Translations under genes and position numbers: made by a program
Shown: positions 47,700-58,769 of the stretch, piece after piece
Layout: every line of letters starts with the position of its first letter
Numbering within the stretch: position 1 is the first letter of the stretch
Notes under the pieces: model-generated
Databases searched by the model: none
What the model saw: only the letters and a program-made list of their open reading frames with translations
What the model was told of the DNA's origin: nothing
Source: Lineus longissimus
Lineage: Eukaryota; Nemertea; Pilidiophora; Heteronemertea; Lineidae
Direction of reading: 5' to 3'
Assembly: GCF_910592395.1 (NCBI RefSeq)
Contig: NC_088314.1
Location: 18,866,070-18,930,069 of the forward strand
DNA: 64,000 bases

Positions 47700-48710
47700 T
47701 CGCCAACACTGAAGTGTCACTTTTTTGTTAAACATGTTAAAACTGTTCCAAGTATGAGCACCTCTTTGGCTGACATCACCTCTGGCAGTTCCCAACATAT
47801 ATTTCCTGCACCGAGACATGGCTCTGATATCTTGCAATCGGCAGGAAAAAAATCATTAATGGGTTGGATTTGGCCAGGTGTATAAATCACACTATCTTGA
47901 CGTAAACACAACCATTTTTACGCTTGGTCAGGCTGCGTTCGATGATTGCTGGCAATATCAGAGCAATTTCACATTTTTATCACGGCATATTTCTCGCCTT
48001 GAATTATTTCTGGAGTTTTTAGATTGATCAATCTCGAAGTAATTGCAGTCACCTGACACAAATTGCCACCTTTCCTCTAAAAATGACAAAAATCACATTA
48101 TAGTGTTTTTTTTGCCAATACCTCAAACCCGTTCTGGCACTAAAACTCTTTTTGGCAAGGGGACACTCATCGGAACAGCCTGAAAGTGAGCCACGTGGCA
48201 TGATTCTTATGGCCGAAAATAATTTACTCTAATTTCATCGATATCAGACCGGTTGATCAATAAAAAAGAAGGCCCACTCGGAAGATGAAATCGTGACCAT
48301 TGTTGCAAACCCATTGTTCATGCAAACTGAATGATGAATGGCATCAACTGACCATGATTCTGATATTACCCGTTACCAGATAATTCTAAAATCATCGTCA
48401 AATTTTCGAGAAAAAAACTTGTACAGCAAGAATCAGCTGATAGCCACACTGCACGGAATTCGAATGGACAGTCACAAATAAGACAAACAGTTCGAATAGC
48501 CCATTTCCATGGTAACGACATATCAGTCAGTTCGCATTCGACAGCAATTGCATTCAATTCCTTGGTGTACACTTATGCATGTGCAGACTAACCCGAGCAA
48601 GCGCTGTTGCTGGAATAAATGTGGCGGGTCCCGTATTCTAAACTCCACACTCTAACATGCTGAGTCAACACTTTTGAAAAAAAGAGTCCTGAATGCCGAA
48701 AATGAACACA
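47700..48710. other. No recognisable feature
   Basis: Short frames at 47717-47911 and 48366-48572 (minus) without motif. Confidence 0.4.
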
Positions 48711-48718
48711 TAGATGTA

Positions 48719-48808
48719 GAGTAGAACCTCTCTATTAAGGACATGGGACTGACATATGCTGTCCTTATTAGAGAGGCGTCCTGATTATACAGAAGTCAAT
48801 TGATTAGA
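48719..48808. mobile_element. MITE family B copy, truncated
   Basis: TA then GAGTAGAACCTCTCTATTAA, then GTCCTTATTAGAGAGGCGTCC and GATTATACAGAAGTCAATTG, colinear with the 44.7-kb copy. The right inverted end is missing. Confidence 0.65.
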
Positions 48809-48809
48809 T

Positions 48810-50950
48810 GACAGTCCCATACTCCCTCCTTGACGTCCTGACACGAACTTTCATGCTCGAAACGGTCCGTTCTAAACGAGCATTTTTTGCAAGTTGCTCG
48901 AAATGGGGATTTAAATACAACCATGGATTGGGGAGTTTAGGGAATATCAAACGAATGTAAGGCTTGACTTTGATCTCATAGGGTCTAAGATTTGAGACAG
49001 GCATGGTGTTCACCTAATTAGGATTCTATATCACAAACATCCCCAAAGCTTTATGAGGCCCAGTCACCAGGTCTTTGAACAAAGCCTTTGATCCAAATTC
49101 GAACCGACCAATAGGCTGGTCAGTCCCTGAGGAAATTCCCTCAGACTCAACAGATGATGGTATGGCCACGATCAGGATCACAGCTGTCATGGAGTTAGAT
49201 AGAGTTAGCATTCCTTAGTTGTTCTAATCAACTAAAAGCTCTTTGCTGTGATGATACATCGTGGTAAAAAGTGGCCAACCATATAATACTTCTTTCACCC
49301 AGACGCAATATCAGTTCGATATCTTGCAGTCATCTTAAAAGTTTATACAAATATCCTTGCCCCGTTTTGCAACATTTGACGATCAGAAAGAACTCTATCC
49401 ACTTTCTTTCATAGAGTATAGATAGATATGACCATTTCTGAACTTGCCTTTTAGGAGCCGCTGTAGACTTGTGGCTCAGACTCTCAGCTATCGGTCAGAG
49501 GTCCTCTGGGAACTAGAGGGTTAAACAGACTGACTACTGAAGCCACTTGCCTCTAAGACCTCCACCAGGATCACCAAGACAACAAAGATTGGATGTGACC
49601 TTGCCCATTCCTTCCCATCATGCCACAGAAAAAGGAAGCCTATCAAGTCACTCCACTAGCAGTTCCAGGATCGGTGAGTGTTTGGGCATGAGTGGGTGTT
49701 TTCCTGACTAAGTGCCAGGAATATGAGCACAACCAACCACCTCGTCCCCCTCCTTTACATCAGGGGAAATATTTGAGGCACTTCAAGAATAGCAAGTACT
49801 CGCACTCTCACCCTCGCGAGAGGATGCATCGTTGCTATCTCTGGATGAGAAAGGATTTTGCACCCACATTTCACAGCTATATAACCATGACAACGCAAAT
49901 ATGATGTCGATGATGATACGAGCTATGGGCCTGATATCTCTTGTATGTAAACATGATGAAGAGACTGAGTAACTGTATTATTGCAAACAGAAAATAAAGC
50001 GCAATGGCATCTCCTCGACATGATGGTTCCGTATCTACGGGGTGTCCCAAAAAAATTTTAAACAGCATTTTTAATATTTTCAAACTTCTTTTGCATGGTC
50101 ATGTAGTTGAAAGGCATAAGTTTTATCTTCAATGTATATTTTTTAATTCTGTGTCGTCTTTTTGATATTTTAACCGTTTTGGTTGGAACGCTGAAAGAGA
50201 AATTTCAGAATCAATGGAAATAAAAATCATGAAATTTTAAAGTTCTCAAGAAATTAGCGAAAACTTGGTCATTTTCAGTACTTGTTCCAAGCAACCGGAC
50301 AACTACTCACCACCACTACGAGAAAATATTCATCCTCATGGTCTATTTCCTAACGGACAGAGCCAATTCAGCTTTACAACAAGACAACATAAATTTTCTA
50401 TATTTTCAAAGAATATTTGTATGATATTACCATGGGATAATTGCCAGATTAACAAATCATATCTTAGAAGACGCCGGAAGATGAAACGTTTTTTCATGAT
50501 TCAATCTCCTCTACTTCCTTTGCATGTTTGACTTAATTACTTGAAATCAGTCTCAGAAAATAACATCAAAAGAAAGTTACATTTCGAGCAGACTGAATAG
50601 AGCATCAAGGCTTGGGTAAATTTTCAGACGAAAAACTAACCTTTCGTTCCAATGCTGCATGTTCTGTGCAAAATCATCAACAATCAGAGTGAATTTTTGG
50701 TGAAATGGGGTATAGAGCAGAATCCTGCTGATAAAAGTGACCATCTTTTTTCTGTCTGCACAGTATGTAATCAAGGTTCCTATAATTGCGTCATTCAGCG
50801 TCCACGGCCATTTTTCCGAATGATCTCATTATTTTCCTAAATGGAATGAGTAGTATCCCCGACCAATTCATTAATCATTTACTGACAGTCGAGCCACGTC
50901 GGAATGCGGCCATTTTGCTAGAAACGATGACGCATGACTTTGACCACCTG
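48810..50950. other. No recognisable feature
   Basis: Short frames without motifs. GGTGGCTCAG-like text near 49470 is too weak to call a tRNA relic. Confidence 0.4.
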
Positions 50951-50955
50951 TAATC

Positions 50956-51147
50956 TGACTATAGGTACTGCCATTTGGCCAGAATTTGAAATCCTACAGC
51001 ATCTAGAACTTCTTCAAAGCGACATTTAAAACCTGGGAGGCAGTTCTCTGGACAATAAAGAACAGACTCCCACCTTTGAAAGTGGTATTCACTTTGTTTT
51101 GTTAGATTTCTAATTGCCTTAGGATTTCAAGTTCTAGCCAAATTCAA
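50956..51147. mobile_element. MITE family A copy
   Basis: CTATAGGTACTGCCATTTGG, then AGAATTTGAAATC, AAACCTGGGAGGCAGTTCTC, GAACAGACTCCCACC, and CAAGTTCTAGCCAAA at the right. The whole can fold on itself. Right-hand TIR terminus and TTAA not preserved. Confidence 0.7.
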
Positions 51148-51149
51148 CT

Positions 51150-52440
51150 CTTTTCACCCTTTCACTGTCAACTGCGACTGTGGTCGAATCTAAGAGCAGT
51201 AGCTACCTCGATGACTCCAAATGAACCCAGAATGCTAACCTCTCACCCATACCTCTGGCTCGGTTTTCCCCCCAGGCCAGACGGTCGGTGAAACTAAATT
51301 TCACGAAAAACTGCATGCAAAATGCCTTCAATCAGAGAGAGAAAGTGTATTTTGCTTCAAATGGCTTAGTCTTGGTCATGCTTTTTCCGATTCTGGCAAA
51401 GAAAGTGTCTTGAGATCCTTTAGACTTTCAAGTTACAGAAAATATATAACATTTTTTTCAAATGTTGGACTTTCTGTGTAGAATCAACAAAATTAAAAGT
51501 GCCATTTTCTCATGAAATAGACCATACTGTAGAGTATATCGTTTTTCTAATGCAACTCTAGTCAACATTCCATACAACTTCTCTACATCGAGCAGTTGAC
51601 TGATCAATACGCTATAGGCCTGGAGGTACAGCCAAACATGCAGAAGGTATTGATTCAAACACACTATGAGGAAGACCAATATGTACATGTGCATGTGGTT
51701 TCATAACGCCAAGAATTCATTAAAACTAGTCTTTAAGAATTCTTGATAATGCCTTACTCAGAATTTGGCAGGATGGTTTCTGGCAAACGGCCCACACGCT
51801 AACCACTATATTTATCCCAGTTTAGCTTTAAACAGGGAGGTCCAAAAAGACAGAGAGGCATGTCCCGCACCCTCAGGCCAAACGCTACAGTACCAGTGGA
51901 TGGATAATCTTTGTGGAGGTAAAATGAGACCAAGATATCAAATCAATAGTTTTTCCTCCAGAGCCAATTCTGAGACCGAGTTGGGAGTAATTTTAGCGGC
52001 AAAAATAACTGAATTGGAACAACTGTCAAATTAATTGGACAGCGTCCATAATCTAGACCACCATGGCAATCTGAAACTGAAATTTCTGCATCACCAAACG
52101 CAATTTCAAATTGTGACTAGAAGTGACAAAATATATCCCAGTTGTGAAACCTTTGGGATTTTGAAGCCTTATGTATTCATGGCATGTTCTTACATGTATA
52201 CGCCACATTAGACATCTTAGTCGCCGACCATTTCCTCTGACCAAATCCAATGGCATGAGTTCAGACCGTTTATATCAATTCATTACGGACACCAAATAGA
52301 ACGCCTGACACACCTACGATGATTTAATTTGGCCAATTCATGGAGGAAAATGTTGTGCAGTGGCCGGATAACGTCATTTCCAATGTCGTTACGTTGGCAA
52401 CTGGTCAGCAATGTATCAAATCAAGATTGCTTTTCTTCAC
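51150..52440. other. No recognised gene
   Basis: AT-rich; the 51765-52034 frame has no known domain. The 36-bp palindrome copy lies at 51710-51745. Confidence 0.4.
51710..51745. repeat. 36-bp imperfect palindrome, copy 2
   Basis: CAAGAATTCATTAAAACTAG and inverse-half TCTTTAAGAATTCTTG; closer to perfect symmetry than the copy at 14763-14798. Confidence 0.65.
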
Positions 52441-52464
52441 AGAATTCTTACTATAGCATTCCGC

Positions 52465-52836
52465 GAAGATGACGTCACTGCAGCTGCTGCCCTCTATTTC
52501 CCCATCGCTGAATTACATGCAATGTCGGACAAACATGCGGTTTCGTAATGGATTCAGGCTTTCTAACTAGGGCAGTTAGATTCAATCTGGCACATGTCCG
52601 AGTGTTGGAAATACTACATAATTGTTCTGAATATTTCTCTCTCTGACTCTATGGTATCATTCATGCTAAAAACAATGCAGGGTCAAAGATAATTGACTTT
52701 GAAATAAGCTCAAATGCGTAGAAATAAGTGTCGATGTCCGACTGTCACGTGACTAAAACGTCATCAATATCTAATGCAAATGACCTTGTGAGCTATAAAT
52801 AGTAACTTCGCGGGGTGCTATTCAGGACAAGGTCAT
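52465..52836 (+). promoter_or_regulatory. TATA/Inr core promoter with upstream motif cluster
   Basis: TATAAATAG lies at 52794-52802. TTCAGG at 52821-52826 puts an initiator-like A (52824) 30 bp from the first TATA base, the standard distance. Just upstream are the POU octamer ATGCAAAT (52774-52781), ACGTCA (52758-52763), the palindromic E-box TCACGTGA (52745-52752), a TCAAAG/CTTTGA pair (52683-52702) and, further up, a full CRE, TGACGTCA (52470-52477). TGACCTTGT (52781-52789) and its exact inverse ACAAGGTCA (52827-52835) flank TATA box and start site. The combination is much denser than elsewhere in the window; activity is inferred, not shown. Confidence 0.6.
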
Positions 52837-52852
52837 CAGTGCGCCGGACCAT

Positions 52853-52963
52853 ATGCAGTTTCTAGCAATTATATCCCTTGTTTTTCCACTTGCAACTTTC
52901 AAAGAAATTTCACAGCTTCAAGACAGATGTGTCTGTTGCATGTCTTCTGACAAACTTTGCTAA
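52853..52963 (+). CDS. Putative short secreted Cys-rich peptide or signal-peptide exon
   Basis: The first ATG after the predicted start site (29 bp downstream) opens a 36-codon frame. It begins MQFLAIISLVFPLATF, a hydrophobic run of signal-peptide length, and ends in a Cys-rich stretch (C-V-C-C, then a final Cys before TAA): four Cys in the last 11 residues. That suits a secreted microprotein, or the first exon of a longer secreted product if splicing occurs before the stop. No strong GTAAGT-type donor was found inside; GTAAAA and GTAAAG lie just beyond. The usual positive n-region is missing. There is no homology I recognise. The frame is short and could be chance; the promoter context is the main support. 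Confidence 0.35.
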   Translation: MQFLAIISLVFPLATFKEISQLQDRCVCCMSSDKLC

Positions 52964-53074
52964 ATTTATCTTGTAAAACATGCAAGAAGAGAAGTTTTCA
53001 CTGAAGGGATTGGTTGTAAAGTTGGGCGGAAGTCAAGGAAGGATTTAAATTTTGACCATAACAGCAATGGTTAG

Positions 53075-53220
53075 TACGGTGGCTGGGAAAGGACATCACA
53101 TGATCGAGATAATATCTCGAGCGCTCGAGATAATAAGTCCATCAATCGAGATATTTCCTGAAAAAAATATTTTCATGTTGAAAAAAAAACATCATGTGAT
53201 GTACCTTCCCAGCAACCCCA
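53075..53220. mobile_element. MITE family D with GGTTAG duplication
   Basis: 146 bp. The left end TACGGTGGCTGGGAAAGGAC leads to ATCACATGA. The right end inverse TGGGGTTGCTGGGAAGGTAC leads to the same ATCACATGA, giving inverted ends of about 29 bp. GGTTAG is duplicated exactly at 53069-53074 and 53221-53226. The centre holds the perfect palindrome TATCTCGAGCGCTCGAGATA (53113-53132) plus further CGAGATA copies. No coding capacity. Superfamily unassigned. Confidence 0.85.
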
Positions 53221-53229
53221 GGTTAGAGA

Positions 53230-54505
53230 TCGGGGTTATTTAACTTATAACCAGTACATTTCTCAGCCAGTCACGTTCTTCTGAACTTTCAACGCCAGAA
53301 TTTAATCAAATCTCCCTTTGTACCATTGCATTCAAACAACATGCTTCTTGGCCTCTTTACAACTAGATTATTACATCAGTCATGGCTTTGCAAATTTCAT
53401 CTTTGAAGTCTCCGCGATCTAAGCCATGTTTGTATTAATCTTTATTCCACATGCCGACGAAAATTCATTAAGGTTTCAATTTTCCGTGACTTGAATACAC
53501 TGTATCTCTTTGATGTGGTACACTATGTACAAATGCTTTAGGAACAAGTTGAAATGAAGTTTCTTTTAGATTGTTTTGGGAACAAAAAATGAAGATAACA
53601 TGTTTTTTTACCTAGATATCAAGGTACACTTCTTCATGATCGCTTTTTGGGAACAAATTGAAATGAAAGGAACATTGATTTAGCCAAATATCAGAGTATG
53701 CATCTGGAAGATTTCATCTGATCAGCAAATTCAGTTATTCCTTTATCAAGTTTCTTGAAAAATTGCATATTTCTTGTAATGGCATATTAATTTCATTATT
53801 AATCAATCAGTGTAATCATTTCTGTGCCTTTTTTCATTTTATTTAATAAATATAATTTTCCAATTAAATTAAGAACACTATCCAATAACCTGTCAATTTC
53901 TTTATGAAATGTTGCATGCCTGATCTAGAGTTTCCTAAATCAGTTTCATTACCAGAAAAAGTAATTTTGTCCATTATTTCATTTAAATCGATAACTACTG
54001 GATACAATTTTCAAATTACTTTGTGAATACAAAACACTTTCAAATTATCAATAAACATGATGTCGCTTTTATTACTAGCCATGAACATGATCTAAATCAC
54101 TCCAGGCATACAATCAGAAACCCACTGCCATAATGAAATTATCATGATACAGAAATGATAACACAGTTTATTACCAATTTCATTAGCCGCGATTTCATGT
54201 TCAAATGATTAATGTATAAATCCAAGGTTGTATGACCTACAGAGAATCAATGTGGACAATACATTGCCTGCATTGCCTTTCCAGTCAGCTCCGTAAGCGA
54301 TCGCTATAAAATAATTCGCCACTACTGTACGTGTTTGTGATTTATCGCCCATTTCAATTTGTGATTTGAAATCGAGTGAACCGTATTTAACCTTGGGATA
54401 ACTGTGATTGTAATCTGCAGAAATAAATCAAAGAATCAAATTTATATTGTGCGCTATGTTATTGCGCAAAATCATTTAAATATCCGTTTTAAGAAAAATG
54501 TAAAC
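53230..54505. other. No recognisable feature
   Basis: AT-rich. GGGAACAAATTGAAATGAA-like text recurs near 53542, 53577 and 53648, a weak local repeat. No downstream exon for the 52.8-kb unit was recognised. Confidence 0.4.
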
Positions 54506-54514
54506 TTTTTTCGT

Positions 54515-54590
54515 GCCTGGGACTTCAACTTGGACTCATTGGTGTGGCAGCCAGCAGTGTAACCACTGGGCTATGCGAATCTTCCGTCTG
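54515..54590 (-). mobile_element. tRNA-like SINE head
   Basis: The minus strand reads CATAGCCCAGTGGTTACACT (A-box-like) and, about 40 bp on, GAGTCCAAGTTGAAGTCCC at the B-box place. Diverged. Confidence 0.5.
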
Positions 54591-54644
54591 AGCAGTGCAG
54601 GGCCCGTTCGCACACTCACCATTATCAGCTATCAGCATCTCAGG

Positions 54645-54790
54645 GCTCGGGGTAGCGTAGCGGTAACATCAGCGCCTCTCACCTCTGAGGTCCTGAGTTC
54701 GATCCCTCAGAGGCGACTCTCTTCAACAGTGTAGGTTTCCTCCTGGATATCCGGTTTCCTCCTACTTACATTACAATCGCCTGCATTCCA
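54645..54790 (+). mobile_element. tRNA-derived SINE with conserved central domain
   Basis: Head: GGGTAGCGTAGCGGTAACAT (A box TAGCGTAGCGG, 54653-54663) and GAGTTCGATCCC (B box, 54695-54706), spaced as in a tRNA. Body: GTAGGTTTCCTCC...TCCGGTTTCCTCCTAC (54731-54765). This doubled GGTTTCCTCC block is widespread in animal SINEs; assigning it to a named superfamily needs a database. Best preserved SINE in the window. Confidence 0.8.
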
Positions 54791-54869
54791 ACCACAAAAT
54801 CGTCATGTTGTCATGGCTCCATCGCAGGTTGGATGGCTCAAATCACTCGTTTGCTTGGCTTTTCAACCC

Positions 54870-54960
54870 AACTGACCCAGGTGGCGGATGACTGCCCTAA
54901 CCAAACTGAGCTATCATGACGTACTGCTGCCCTAACCCAATTGACCCGGCTGAAAGATCC
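54870..54960 (-). mobile_element. Two tRNA-like heads in tandem
   Basis: The minus strand has ATAGCTCAGTTTGGTTAGGG (54914-54895) and GGGTCAATTGGGTTAGGGCA (54949-54930), two A-box regions about 35 bp apart with CAGTCAT/CAGCAGT following. B boxes are not recognisable. Dimeric or nested SINE remnants. Confidence 0.5.
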
Positions 54961-54969
54961 TCGGGAGAT

Positions 54970-56450
54970 CAAACGTTTAGCATAGCAGTCAATACAGTTT
55001 ATGGCGCACTGCACCCAGAGCCTCTTCTGATAACGATCAATGGACGACTATACAATAATCCATATGGCGACAAAAGCGAAAGACATACATGTAATACAAT
55101 ACTATGATTATGACTGTTATAGAACTACTCTGCCGTGAATATAACAATCTTTGATCCGTTATCTTGATATTTGCTATTTCTGAAAAGGCCACAGAATCGA
55201 CGTTAACTGACGATTCTCAGAAATTTTGACATTCATGCGATAGGAAGTCAATACAATGACGCAATTGGACTTTATATGAAACAATCTCGCCAGATTTGGA
55301 TTAATATCGATTAATAAGAGTGGGTTTTTTAAGTTCAAGGGGTTCCCATGCAGGTATAATCATACCAAGTGCAATATCTTGACTACCCCTATTTACCATA
55401 GCTGCAGAGGTTTTGAATTGAAGGCTTTAAAGATGCTGAAAACTGCATTAGAATGATAAGGCATTCAGAATTTTTCAGGGACCATTCTGAGTTCCCCACT
55501 TTACAAATATTACGATCAGCCCCAAGAGAGTGTGACGAATGATCCAATCCACAGGAAATCACACAGCATCGTAGTCAGTAGCAAGATACAAAAAAACAAC
55601 GCAACACATTATGGGATATGCACAGCATCAAAAGCATCGTCTGGAATGATTTAACGGAATTACTCGATGGAATGGCGCTTTTGTTTCAATGTAATCTGTT
55701 GCACTGTGGGAAACGCAGCGAAATGAGGCGACAGAGTGTCGGCAAAAATAACGATTTTTTTTTTTCCACAATGATGAGTTGCTTTGTTTGCCTGACAATG
55801 AAACGCTCCCATAATGACACACTTGGTGTACTATGACGACGCCACATTAAACAACCAATTTACAAGATCTACATGCCTAATGATAATTATAGTAAAAAGT
55901 TAATTAGGCAGGAGTATTGGTATAATTGTTAAAGCAGTGGCTCATAACTGGGAAATAATAGATTCGTTGTTTGGCTGGATCATTGTTTCGTCTTTGCGTC
56001 CTTGAGCATGACACCTTATCCAAGGTTGCCAGCCTTCACAACCCATAAGTTTAAATGGGGGAGGTCAACACCCACATCTGAGGTAAAAAAAGACAGGAGC
56101 GAGTGAAAACGATATTCAAGATGGCTGCTGAAGCTGCCATTTTTCAAGAGTGACTGCAACAAAAAAGCGACAAAAGGCAAGACAGGATTGCTTTGACATC
56201 AATGCTCTTCTTGCTTGGTGTATCTCACAGATAAGGAAAGGGCCACGAATTCCAATACCTTTCCTGAAGGACTGGATATAATTTGTGTAGTTGCTTCCCC
56301 TATGGATGAAACCAATTATTGGGTGATTGGAGAGGGAGCCTCAGGTCCCTGTCTGAGAAAACATTGACCAGGAAAGCCTGGAGGAACCGACTGGATGAAA
56401 CGGATGAAAGGATGTTTGTGTTTGGTCCGCTAATCGACAACGGGCAGATG
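54970..56450. other. No recognisable feature
   Basis: AT-rich; the frames at 55618-55836 and 55628-55822 overlap antisense and have no motif. Confidence 0.4.
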
Positions 56451-56454
56451 ACCG

Positions 56455-57235
56455 GAGTTTGCCCCCAGCCGGTACACAGGTCGTTAATAAGTTGGGACTG
56501 CTGGCTAGAGCAGGGACGAAGAGATTGGTTGATTGGCTAGGTGGGTGGATGGTGGATCGAGTTGGGATGACAGTCAAGGGGTATGAAAGGCAGTTTGTTG
56601 CTCGCTTTGTATATCAAAAGGTATTTGCCAGAAGCCAGTACACAGATCAATCAAGTAGTGACGAGAGCTGAGCGGGAGTGATAATGGATGGCGGATTGAG
56701 TTGGGATGACGGGCATGGGGCATGGGGCATGAAAGCAGTTTGGTGTTTGGTATGTATGTCTAAAGGTATTCGCCAGAAGCCAGCACATAGATCAATCATG
56801 TAGGGACGAGAGCTGAGCGGGAGTGATAGTGGATAGGGTTGGGATGCAGGCATGGGGTGTGAAAGGCAGTTTGGTGTTCGCTTTATATATCAAAATGTAT
56901 TTGCCAGAAGCCAGTACACAGATCAATCAAGTAGTGACGAGAGCTGAGCGGGAGTGATAATGGATGGCGGATTGAGTTGGGATGACGGGCATGGGGCATG
57001 GGGCATGGAAGGCAGTTTGGTGTTTGGTATGTATGTCTAAAGGTATTTGCCAGAAGCCAGCACACAGATCAATCGTGTAGGGACGAGAGCTGAGGGGGAG
57101 TGATGGTGGATGAAGTTGGGATGCAGATATGGGGCATGGAAGGCAGTTTGGTGATTGGTTTGTATATCAAAAAGTATTTGCCAGAAGCCAGTGCACAGAT
57201 CAATTGAGTACGGATGAGAGCTGAGCGGGAGCGAT
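56455..57235. repeat. Higher-order minisatellite (A-B-A-B units)
   Basis: Units of about 120-145 bp share TTGCCAGAAGCCAG, ACAGATCAATCA, GACGAGAGCTGAGCGGGAGT, GTTGGGATG and GGCAGTTTGGTG. Type A (near 56617, 56890) has GTACACAGATC and AAGTAGTGACGAG; type B (near 56755, 57035) has GCACA.AGATC and TGTAGGGACGAG. A and B alternate, so the current repeat is an A+B dimer of about 273 bp. The first unit (56455-56615) is the most diverged. Frames in this area are repeat artefacts. Confidence 0.92.
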
Positions 57236-57239
57236 TAAT

Positions 57240-58535
57240 TGTCCACAGGGCGAGGGGTCTGACATGGGAGAGAGAGGGATGGGAAGAGAGAGGGAAGGTG
57301 AGGAAACTTTCGGAATGAAAACCAGCTGCAACGAAGCATGAGTTTGACGTGCTTATAGACAAGATCAAGGCAAAGTGTTTAAAGCTTGGTACCCGAGGTA
57401 TTAGTGGAAATAGCTTACGATGTACAACTCCATCCTGGCAGAATATTAAGTCTAAAGCAGACTTTAACGTCAAGTCAATGCCTTACTGTAGAAGTATTCA
57501 ACAAACATTGATTTTCAATAGAGTAACATCCCTCCATTTTGACTGCACTATCAATAATACAAGTAACCAGAACAGTCGAGTGAGCATTCAGTATCCCGAC
57601 TGAGTGCATTTCCTCACCAAATATGATTAGTGCAATACATTACACTTAGACGCAAAAGCGGCTAATGCCATGATCATAAATCCAGTCCGGCAAAAAAGCA
57701 CTGACACTGTTGACTCTAATAGAATTTGTCATATATCCAGCTTAAGATTTATTCATTATTTATCACATAATCTACTTACGTCGCATGTTTTATGAAAATG
57801 TGCACCAGAACTGATTATGAAAGGCACTGTGGATGTGACAGTGACAACTGTTCTTGGCGGAATAGGCCGCCAAATATTCTCTCAAAGAATTCCAGCAAAT
57901 TCTTGCAAAAAAGAGAATCATGAAGATGTACGCGTAGATAGAAAATGATGGCTGAAATGACACTGTCAAGGCTACGAAGCTGTGAGATATCTTGGGAATA
58001 AAATAACTTATGACAAATTACATTGGAATTAAGGGGTAATGGTCATCAATGCGAAGACTTCGACGGTGATTCCCTTCTCACGACTTGCAACTCTATCCGG
58101 CCCAGTATACGTTATTTTATCATTCAGTTCAGTCTGTTATAATATAGACGGTAATATACCCCACGTACATCTAGAATATCCTCTCCCAGGAGTCATTACC
58201 CGTCTGCTAAGAGATGTCTATTAATAATTCATAGGAAAATTTCCCAATATTCTGGGTCTTGCATTAGGGTATACTCGGTTTTATATGTCTGTGTGGCGTG
58301 TGTTTGGGAAACGTGGGCGTATTACAGCATGGCGTAATGAACTCTGTAATGTGTCGTGGTTGAGATAATGGCGATTGAATACCAATCAGGGTCTGTGGCA
58401 GAGGGTAGATTGTGTTCGTTCTCAAAGATCACAAGGGTACAAACACATATTCTAAAAACAAAGCTCGGTTTGTAAAAAGACCTAGATGTGTTTCCAAAGT
58501 GATATTTATAGAAAACATTGGCATCGGTCTCACTT
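57240..58535. other. No recognisable feature
   Basis: 57349-57603 (plus) and 58322-58582 (minus) are open but unrecognised. Nothing else stands out. Confidence 0.4.
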
Positions 58536-58540
58536 AAGGG

Positions 58541-58762
58541 TTGGCTATAGGTACCTCCATTTAAGCTAGAACCTGAAATCAAAAAATCAGTCAGAACTCC
58601 TTCAAAACAAAGTGAATGGCAATTTCAAAGGTGGGAGTCTGTTCTTTGTTTTCTAGAGAACAGCCTCCCAGGTTTTAAAGCGACATTCACATCAATTTAT
58701 AGGAGTACCAACTGATTTTAGATCTCAGGTTCTAGCCAAAATGGTGCAGTACCTATTGCCAA
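58541..58762. mobile_element. MITE family A copy, full foldback
   Basis: 222 bp that is almost one long hairpin. TTGGCTATAGGTACCTCCAT, then GCTAGAACCTGAAATC, pairs with the right end, whose inverse reads TTGGCAATAGGTACTGCACC then GCTAGAACCTGAGATC. The inner GGTGGGAGTCTGTTCT pairs with AGAACAGCCTCCCA around a short loop. TTAA flanks the left (58534-58537, as TTAAGGG); the right flank is worn. Confidence 0.8.
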
Positions 58763-58769
58763 TGGTCAA

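Noticed and set aside
49465-49520. tRNA-like 'GTGGCTCAG...GGTCCTCTGGGAAC'
   Set aside because: B box does not match GGTTCGANTCC and no acceptor stem forms by eye.
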